NCBI GenBank assembly: GCA_964429875.1
Contig: CAYSDL010000044.1
Location: 1-11,058 of the forward strand
From: CAYSDL01 sp964429875
Lineage (GTDB): Bacteria > Fidelibacterota > Marinisomatia > SCGC-AAA003-L08 > D37C17
Length of the DNA stretch: 11,058 nucleotides
Reading direction: 5' to 3'
Below, one piece after another: positions 5,894-11,058 of this stretch (position 1 is its first letter; the number at the start of each line of letters is the position of its first letter). Both the position numbers and the translations under genes were made by a program. The notes under the pieces were generated by a model. It was given only the letters and a program-made list of their open reading frames with translations. It searched no databases and was not told where the DNA came from.

Positions 5894-6937
5894 TTATACA
5901 TATTTTTCCAATTCATTATTATTCATCCAATTTGCATAAATCTCTGTTGTTTTAATACTGCGATGACCAAGCAGTGTTTGAAGTACTTCTTTTGGCATTC
6001 CCTTGTCCAGCATTGTATGTGCATAGGTATGCCTGAACGTATGTAAATTGATATTATTTTTACGTACAAATGATGGTGAAAAGTGCGATTGTATAAGTTT
6101 TGTGCAGTTTTTTCTTTGCCTATCAGACAGAACCTCCATAAACAGCCTGAAATTGCCCATTCTTGAGGATAAAATTGATAAAATATTCTCTGGTAAAGGT
6201 ATGTTCAAAAAGTCGCCTGTTTTATTCATTTTTATCTTCAAATAATTATCAATAATATGACAGGGTTTTAACCTAAAAGTATCAGTAGCTCTTAAACCAG
6301 TATGTAGTAGAAAATAATAAAAATCATAGAACTTGCCAGCATTCTTAAATATCATCCTAATATCAGGTTCTGTAAAATAATATCTTTGTATTTTTTGAAC
6401 CTTAAAATATCTGACTTTCCTAAATGGATTTTTATTAATCCAATCCATATCAACACAATATTCAAAGTAACGTTTAAGATATTGTATTTCTTTATTCAAT
6501 GTAGCAGGAGATATGCGTCTTGTGTATCCATCTGTATTTGCTTTGTAAATATTGCTGATTTTCTTTGCTGCTCTTTTAGATATATAGTTTTTTGCAATCT
6601 CAGGAATGACATCATTGATATGTTCAATATCAAATGAATGACAATACTCCATGAAGAATCGCGTTGAATATTTGATGGTTTGTAATGATTTGTCTGATAT
6701 ACCTGATAATTCAATATCTCTTAAGAATGAGAGCCTTGTATGATTAATTTGTTTTCGAGCCTTTATGGACGCGTTTTGCCTCTGAATCAGTAAATCGTAT
6801 TCCCACTTCTTTAATTCTTTTAAGGCAGCAGCTCTGGAGTTGGCAAGTCTCCTTCTAAATCGCTTGCCATCTATATAAACAGAACCATAATAGGTTATAG
6901 TGCCGTTTTCATTAGGCGATTTGTATATTGAAGCCAT
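5894..6937 (-). CDS. Tyrosine recombinase / integrase
   Basis: A complete 347-aa phage-type tyrosine recombinase. The N-terminal arm-binding-like region (1-55, YYGSVYIDGKRFRRRL) is followed by a SAM-like core-binding domain (about 70-165) and a catalytic domain (180-347) with R216 (HTGLRATD), K239, H299-x2-R302 (LHTFRHTYAH), H325 (LLGHRSIKT) and nucleophile Y334 (EIYANW). All catalytic residues are intact, so it should be active. It would cut within the 44-bp tRNA-Val core at 12-55/7010-7053. The gene reads away from attR, which begins 73 bp upstream of its start. A 10-bp direct repeat AAGCCATAGT (6931-6940, 6958-6967) overlaps and precedes the start codon and could serve autoregulation or arm binding. 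ATG 6937 is kept because the arm domain begins directly after it. Confidence 0.95.
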   Translation of the reverse strand: MASIYKSPNENGTITYYGSVYIDGKRFRRRLANSRAAALKELKKWEYDLLIQRQNASIKARKQINHTRLSFLRDIELSGISDKSLQTIKYSTRFFMEYCHSFDIEHINDVIPEIAKNYISKRAAKKISNIYKANTDGYTRRISPATLNKEIQYLKRYFEYCVDMDWINKNPFRKVRYFKVQKIQRYYFTEPDIRMIFKNAGKFYDFYYFLLHTGLRATDTFRLKPCHIIDNYLKIKMNKTGDFLNIPLPENILSILSSRMGNFRLFMEVLSDRQRKNCTKLIQSHFSPSFVRKNNINLHTFRHTYAHTMLDKGMPKEVLQTLLGHRSIKTTEIYANWMNNNELEKYV

Positions 6938-6990
6938 AGTATAATCATCTAATGGTCAAGCCATAGTCAGTTATGAGAGAAATCTCTTAT
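6931..6990. promoter_or_regulatory. Integrase upstream region with direct and inverted repeats
   Basis: AAGCCATAGT occurs at 6931-6940 (covering the integrase start) and at 6958-6967, 27 bp apart. The second copy extends to CATAGTCAG, matching the AGTCAG motif found twice in every RA repeat. AGAGA/TCTCT with a two-base centre lies at about 6976-6987. These are candidate operator or integrase arm sites between the gene and attR; no clear promoter hexamers are seen. Confidence 0.5.
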
Positions 6991-7009
6991 TTTAGGGATT
7001 ACAAATCAG

Positions 7010-7053
7010 CCTTACAAGGCGGTGGTCGTAGGTTCGAGTCCTACCACGTCCAC
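7010..7053 (+). pseudogene. attR: 3' fragment of tRNA-Val
   Basis: Identical to 12-55. The anticodon stem's 5' side is broken (ATCAGCC instead of GCCGCCC) and no acceptor 5' strand is present, so it cannot be a working tRNA. It is the displaced 3' end left on the chromosome side by integration, or the start of another tandem element. Confidence 0.88.
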
Positions 7054-7059
7054 ACCAAA

Positions 7060-7087
7060 ACCCCTTCGATAAAGAGGGGTTTTTTGT
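7060..7087 (+). terminator. Terminator after the tRNA-Val fragment
   Basis: ACCCCTT (7060-7066) pairs with AGAGGGGT-side bases (7074-7080, with a T-G wobble) and is followed by a T run. It is the counterpart of 60-87 with sequence divergence in stem and loop, so the hairpin has been kept although its tRNA is a remnant. Confidence 0.75.
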
Positions 7088-7114
7088 AATTCCCAATATT
7101 CCCTCGAATTGTTA

Positions 7115-7213
7115 AAAAAACGTTAAAAAACACCCCGTATAGTCAGCCTAGAGTCAGTGGAATAACTTACTGTTGCAGTTGATTTGCTGCAAGTGATATG
7201 TGTATATTCTTAT
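7115..7213 (+). repeat. Repeat RA, copy 3
   Basis: Follows attR and its terminator exactly as RA1 follows tRNA-Val and its terminator. It belongs with RA4 in a second subfamily (GTATAGTCAGCCTAGAGTC in place of the tatatagtc form). From 7123 it matches RA4 with three mismatches up to 7209. AGTCAG occurs at 7141-7146 and 7152-7157, 11 bp apart. TTGATT (7179-7184), N18, TATATT (7203-7208) and five bases lead to ATG 7214. Confidence 0.8.
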
Positions 7214-7234
7214 ATGGAAATGGAGCTTAGATGA
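7214..7234 (+). CDS. Six-codon leader peptide overlapping the LRR/dockerin gene
   Basis: The ATG in the position used as a gene start by the other RA copies opens a reading frame MEMELR followed by TGA. That TGA overlaps the ATG at 7231 in ATGA. A GGAG at 7222-7225 inside it is five bases before the 7231 start. Initiation at the leaderless-type ATG and re-initiation at 7231 is plausible; alternatively it is a remnant of an older start. Confidence 0.35.
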   Translation: MEMELR

Positions 7235-9150
7235 AAAAGTATATTATTCTACTTATCACTATAAATAATATTATTTATTGCCAGGGGTGGTTTCAGTTTT
7301 ATGATAGCAATAAAGCCCTTTCAGTGATACAAACAGATGATAGTGGATATATATATACTGGTTCATTATCATTGCCTTTTGGAAATAGCTCTGGGTATGA
7401 TTTAACTATTGTTAAAACAGATTCAGAAGGGAATACTTGTGATTATCAAGAAACAGGGAGTTGTTTTGAGAATGAAAATAAATGGGTCTTTACTTATTTA
7501 GATGAATATAAATCTATAGGAGAAACAATTATTAAAACTAGTGATGGCGGATACATTGTTGTTGGAGAGTCTTCCGGAGATGAAGATGGAAGTGTGATTA
7601 TAATAAAAATTAGTTATAATGGACAGTTAGAATGGGCTCAAAAACATTTAAATAATTTAACTTTTGGATTTGAGTGGAGCTTTCATGAATTTTTTTATCG
7701 TTTCTTTATTAATGAAACAGATGATAATGGTTTCATCATTTCTGCAAATGCAACTTCGAATGCTGTATTAATTAAAATCAATAATATTGGTGAACTTATT
7801 TGGTCAGAATTTTTTGATTACAATGGACCAGGATTATTTCATGCATCTTCTGTTCAGCAAACAAATGATGGTGGGTATATTCTAACAGCCTTTACAAGCA
7901 CTGCGCTGAATCCAAATAGTTTAGTTATAAAAACAGATTCATATGGTCAAACATGTGATTATTTTGATAATAATTTTTGTTATGAGGATGAACAAAAATG
8001 GGTTAAGTCATTCCCTAATACAATCTTAAGAGAAATACAACAAACCCCTGATTCAAGTTATTTAATTATAGGTGGAAATAGTAATTTATCATCAATATTA
8101 GCAAAGCTTGATTCAGATGGAAATTCATGTGATTATTCATTATCTCAAAATTGTTATGAAAACGAAAATATTTGGGTAAAAGAATATTATAGTGAAAGTA
8201 ATTTTTCAAGCACTATAGCTTATTCTATGTATCAAACAAATGATGGGGGATATGTCATCTCTGGCGGCAATTATTTAGATGGAATTTTTATAATAAAAAC
8301 TAATTATTTAGGTGAAACATGTAGCCCTGATGTTCTTGGGAATTGTTATTTTGATGAAAATATGTGGATGAAAAGTATTAAGTTTAACAACTCTAATTGG
8401 TTGAATGCTGAATATTGTTATTCAATCAAACAAACTAATGATAATGGATATATTTTAGCAGGTGATTCTGAGGTAGAAAATGTAAGTTTTTTGATGAAAG
8501 TGGATAAAGATGGTAAAGTTTGTAGTGATGAATATGAATTTTATAATTTGAATTGTTATTTACAAGAAGATTTAAATGTTCTGAGTGAATTAATAGAGTT
8601 AAATAATAGCTTAGAAGGATTACATCCCTTAGAAATCGGTTTTCAAATATGGTCAAATAGTAGACTTTCTTATTTAGATGTATCTAATAAAGAAATCACT
8701 AATATCCCCTCAAACATAGGCAATCTAGATGGCTTGGATGTTCTATATTTATCATATAATGATATATCTATCTTACCTGAATCACTATGGGAACTATCTC
8801 AAATAGATTACTTAATTTTAAATGACAACCAAATCTCAGGTCAAATACCAGAAAGTATATGTGATTTTGATAATCCCTCATTAGTGTATATGGCTAATAA
8901 TCAATTATGTCCTCCATACCCAAATTGTTTAGGGAATAATTTAGTTATTGATTATCAAGATACTTCTATATGCAATGAATATGTTATGGGAGATTTAAAT
9001 TCAGATTATATGTTAGATGTGTTAGATATTATTTTAATGATTGATTGTATTTTGTTAAATACCTGCTATGATAATTCTGATATTAGCTCAGATGGTTTAG
9101 TTAATATTCTTGATGTTGTTTCTCTTATAAATATCATTCTTGATTTATAA
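7231..9150 (+). CDS. Exported repeat protein with LRR and C-terminal dockerin-like domain
   Basis: A 639-aa secreted protein. A signal peptide (1-18) is followed by a beta-propeller-like region (about 25-430) built on the repeated pattern QT.D.GY..(G)...ii.iK.d..G, with an inserted cysteine-containing motif TCDY....CYENE..W seen around 69, 241, 299 and 363. An LRR domain (about 440-570) shares its N-cap (SLEG, QIW, RLSYLD) and C-cap (ESIC, NNQLC) with the 1548 lipoprotein. The C-terminus (587-639), GDLNSDYMLDVLDI... and SSDGLVNILDVVSLI, is a pair of dockerin/EF-hand-like calcium loops. Such tails mark cell-surface proteins in Marinimicrobia-like bacteria. Repeat RB2 begins at its stop codon. 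Role inferred: surface adhesion or binding. Confidence 0.85.
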   Translation: MKKYIILLITINNIIYCQGWFQFYDSNKALSVIQTDDSGYIYTGSLSLPFGNSSGYDLTIVKTDSEGNTCDYQETGSCFENENKWVFTYLDEYKSIGETIIKTSDGGYIVVGESSGDEDGSVIIIKISYNGQLEWAQKHLNNLTFGFEWSFHEFFYRFFINETDDNGFIISANATSNAVLIKINNIGELIWSEFFDYNGPGLFHASSVQQTNDGGYILTAFTSTALNPNSLVIKTDSYGQTCDYFDNNFCYEDEQKWVKSFPNTILREIQQTPDSSYLIIGGNSNLSSILAKLDSDGNSCDYSLSQNCYENENIWVKEYYSESNFSSTIAYSMYQTNDGGYVISGGNYLDGIFIIKTNYLGETCSPDVLGNCYFDENMWMKSIKFNNSNWLNAEYCYSIKQTNDNGYILAGDSEVENVSFLMKVDKDGKVCSDEYEFYNLNCYLQEDLNVLSELIELNNSLEGLHPLEIGFQIWSNSRLSYLDVSNKEITNIPSNIGNLDGLDVLYLSYNDISILPESLWELSQIDYLILNDNQISGQIPESICDFDNPSLVYMANNQLCPPYPNCLGNNLVIDYQDTSICNEYVMGDLNSDYMLDVLDIILMIDCILLNTCYDNSDISSDGLVNILDVVSLINIILDL

Positions 9151-9252
9151 CCCAATTCCCAACCCCACAAGACCATTTGATGGGGGAGGCAACATCAAAA
9201 CAACACCCATGCCCATTGTGATATAATTTTTTGAAAATATTTTGTAAATTCT
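9149..9252 (+). repeat. Repeat RB, copy 2
   Basis: Begins within the stop codon of the LRR/dockerin gene and matches RB1 (2224-2327) at 98 of 104 bases. The TTGATG/CATCAA inverted repeat is unchanged while two of the ten loop bases differ, consistent with a conserved stem. The TATAAT and the AT-rich tail are unchanged. A small membrane-peptide gene follows, as after RB1. Confidence 0.75.
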
Positions 9253-9276
9253 TGTCTCTGTAGATAATAGGATGCA

Positions 9277-9459
9277 ATGATTAGAATATCTTTAATAGTA
9301 TTAGCAATTATTATAATTGTTTATACTTATAACAAAAAAAAATACCTCTTTAAAAGTATCTATCAAACATTAAGGATAAATAAGTTACTTAGAATGAGAA
9401 TATTTAGATTTTTAATATCTATTATTTCAAGATTGATTTTTAGAAAAAGATTATTTTAA
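9277..9459 (+). CDS. 60-aa basic single-pass membrane peptide
   Basis: One hydrophobic segment (about 4-17) followed by a strongly basic, amphipathic region rich in K, R, I and F. A weak ribosome site AGGA (9269-9272) lies four bases before the ATG. No family recognised. The stop codon TAA (9457-9459) is formed by the first bases of repeat RA4. Its position between RB2 and RA4 parallels the 41-aa peptide after RB1. Confidence 0.5.
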   Translation: MIRISLIVLAIIIIVYTYNKKKYLFKSIYQTLRINKLLRMRIFRFLISIISRLIFRKRLF

Positions 9460-9546
9460 AAAACACCCCGTATAGTCAGCCTAGAGTCAGTGGAATAACT
9501 TACTGTTGGTATTGATTTGCTGCAAGTGATATGTGTATATTCCAAC
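9457..9546 (+). repeat. Repeat RA, copy 4
   Basis: Matches RA3 at the same distance from the start codon, with three mismatches in the CAG/GTA block at 9509-9511 and a different five-base tail before the ATG. It lacks the first AAAAAAACG segment, and its TTAAAAAA supplies the stop of the preceding ORF. TTGATT (9512-9517), N18, TATATT (9536-9541) and five bases lead to ATG 9547. No ribosome site. Confidence 0.8.
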
Positions 9547-11058
9547 ATGAAATTATTTGCAATCATATTATTATCCTTTGTTTATAGTACTGTCACTGAT
9601 ATTGATGGCAATGTATATGAAACAGTGCAGATAGGACAACAATTATGGATGGCTGAGAATCTAAAAGTAACTCATTATAATAATGGAGATGCTATTTGTA
9701 ATGATTATTATTGTATAGATGATTATGAAGAATGGAGTGAAGATTATTACAATACTTATGGGGCTCAATATTCATTTTATAATGTAATTGATGATAGAGA
9801 AGTATGTCCTGAAGGTTGGCATGTTCCAAGTGAAGAAGAATTTATACAATTAGAAATATTTTTAGGTGATGACCCTGATACTTATTGGGATTCAGTGAAT
9901 GGTCTGTCTTATGGTGATTATAATTGTTGTGGTTGTTTTAATGCAAACCCAGATGGAGGTTCACCAAATGTTGGAGGAAAATTAAAAACAACTGGAACAG
10001 AATATTGGAATCCACCTAATCAAGGAGCAACTAATCAATCAAATTTTTCTGCGCTTCCTGGAGGGTATAATTGGGGTTCAGGTAACTTAGGTTTAGAAGC
10101 TCAGTTTTGGACAGCGTCCACAAATTCAGTACAAACTTCATTAGCCCGTAGCATTTATTATCAATTCTATGAAATACAACGTAGTTGTCCTGATAAAGAA
10201 AATCACCTATCAGTTAGATGTCTATCAGATGAACCGCAAACTGGTACAATCCATGTCCCAGATGATTTTGAAACCATACAACAAGGAATTAATGCATCAG
10301 CTGATGGTGATACAGTATTTGTTGCTGCAGGTACTTATTATGAGAATATTAACTTTAATGGGAAGAATATAGCTGTAATTGGAGAAGATAGAGAAACAAC
10401 TATTATTGATGGATTGCTAAATGGTAGCATAATAACATTTAATAATGGAGAAGATTCATCTGCATTATTAGAAGGATTTACAATATATAATGGTTTTGGT
10501 GATAATGATGGAGATGGAGGTGGTGGTATTTATGTAAATAGTGCAAGCCCAATATTAAAAAATCTTATTGTTACAAGTAATACTTCTTTATATGGTGGTG
10601 GAGGCATGTCTATTTATTCATCAAATTCTATTCTTGAAAATATTTCTATCATAGGCAATGTAGGCTCAATCTATGGTGGAGGAATTTTAATAGTTGCATC
10701 TAATCTAGAATTGAATAATGTTGATGTGCTAGAAAATCAATCAATGACTGGCGGAGGTGGTGGAATACTTATTAATGATGAAAGCACGGTCACCATTACG
10801 AATGCTACTATATCAAATAATGAAGGTGGCTATCAATCTGACAATGAATATGGTGGAGGAATATTGGCAAATGGTGATGTTATTTTAAATAATGTAAATA
10901 TTATTAATAATACTGCGAGCAATGGAGGGGGAGTTAGTGTTTCAGTAAAAACATTTATTATGAATGGTGGAAGTATTTCAGGTAATACCTCTTATAGTCC
11001 TAACCAAGAAGGTGGAGCTCTTCAAATCCAAGATGCTATTAGTGTATCATTAGATGGT
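9547..11058 (+). CDS. FISUMP-domain plus parallel beta-helix exported protein (3' end outside window)
   Basis: Open from ATG 9547 to the window end: 504 codons without a stop. A short signal peptide (1-14) leads into a Fib_succ_major (FISUMP) domain, about 15-226: VYETVQIGQQLWMAENL near the start, CPEGWHVPS (87-95), FSALPGGY (167-174) and SVRCL (222-226). After a short linker, GTIHVPDDFETIQQGI (from 233) starts a right-handed parallel beta-helix with many GGGGI/GGGL turns and N/T/S ladders, the pectin-lyase-like fold found in secreted polysaccharide-binding or adhesin proteins. FISUMP domains are known mainly from Fibrobacter, Bacteroidota and Marinimicrobia surface proteins; their function is unclear. 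Expression is probably directed by RA4. A C-terminal sorting or dockerin tail may lie beyond the window. Confidence 0.88.
   Translation, partial: MKLFAIILLSFVYSTVTDIDGNVYETVQIGQQLWMAENLKVTHYNNGDAICNDYYCIDDYEEWSEDYYNTYGAQYSFYNVIDDREVCPEGWHVPSEEEFIQLEIFLGDDPDTYWDSVNGLSYGDYNCCGCFNANPDGGSPNVGGKLKTTGTEYWNPPNQGATNQSNFSALPGGYNWGSGNLGLEAQFWTASTNSVQTSLARSIYYQFYEIQRSCPDKENHLSVRCLSDEPQTGTIHVPDDFETIQQGINASADGDTVFVAAGTYYENINFNGKNIAVIGEDRETTIIDGLLNGSIITFNNGEDSSALLEGFTIYNGFGDNDGDGGGGIYVNSASPILKNLIVTSNTSLYGGGGMSIYSSNSILENISIIGNVGSIYGGGILIVASNLELNNVDVLENQSMTGGGGGILINDESTVTITNATISNNEGGYQSDNEYGGGILANGDVILNNVNIINNTASNGGGVSVSVKTFIMNGGSISGNTSYSPNQEGGALQIQDAISVSLDG

Noticed and set aside
7010..7053. Second functional tRNA-Val gene
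   Set aside because: Only the 3' half is present; the anticodon stem partner and acceptor 5' strand are missing upstream.
7231..9150. Cellulosome component because of the dockerin-like tail
   Set aside because: No cohesin or scaffoldin is visible, and similar tails are common on surface proteins of non-cellulosomal bacteria.
117..9546. RA copies as integron attC sites
   Set aside because: No conserved imperfect hairpin with R''/L'' boxes is present. The TTGC/GCAA pairing seen in RA1 is lost or weakened in other copies, and the only recombinase visible is a phage-type integrase.
10169..10372. 67-aa ORF in another frame of the FISUMP gene
   Set aside because: Wholly inside the long open frame from 9547 whose FISUMP and beta-helix motifs are unmistakable.

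Overview
This AT-rich window looks like the chromosome of a marine-type environmental bacterium, most likely Candidatus Marinimicrobia (SAR406) or a relative in the Fibrobacterota-Chlorobiota-Bacteroidota neighbourhood. The clues are low GC, a Fib_succ_major (FISUMP) protein, bacterial leucine-rich-repeat surface proteins, a C-terminal dockerin-like domain and a class III adenylate cyclase. The phylum is an inference from protein style; no marker gene is present.

The left edge holds the 3' part of a tRNA-Val(TAC) gene with its terminator. The last 44 bases of that tRNA region (12-55) recur exactly at 7010-7053, and a complete tyrosine recombinase gene (minus strand, 5894-6937) lies just inside the second copy. 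This is the layout of an integrated element of about 7.0 kb with attL at 12-55 and attR at 7010-7053. Its cargo is a membrane-linked adenylate cyclase, an LRR lipoprotein, a co-directional run of seven small genes (mostly membrane or secreted proteins, one with the superinfection-immunity motif, two with zinc ribbons), a small ORF flanked by structured AT-rich DNA, a four-copy 12-bp-phased repeat array, and the integrase with a small membrane protein gene downstream. To the right of attR are an LRR/dockerin exported protein, a 60-aa membrane peptide and a FISUMP/beta-helix protein that runs off the window.

The most unusual feature is a roughly 90-100 bp repeat (called RA here) found four times, each ending a few bases before a start codon (ATG at 215, 1548, 7214, 9547). 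RA carries a double AGTCAG motif spaced 11 bp apart and an invariant TTGATT-N18-TANNNT-N5-ATG arrangement without a ribosome binding site, which resembles a leaderless promoter. Two copies (RA2, RA4) begin inside the stop codon of the preceding ORF, so genes sit between repeats with almost no spare DNA. A second 104-bp repeat (RB) follows both LRR genes and precedes a small membrane-peptide gene each time. Together these form a modular RA-gene-(RB-small gene) array. It exists both inside and outside the integrated element, with one RA sequence subfamily on each side of attR.

In working terms, the window appears to be a tRNA-Val integration hotspot carrying portable expression cassettes for surface and signalling proteins. 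Whether RA is only a dispersed promoter or also a recombination substrate cannot be decided from sequence alone.
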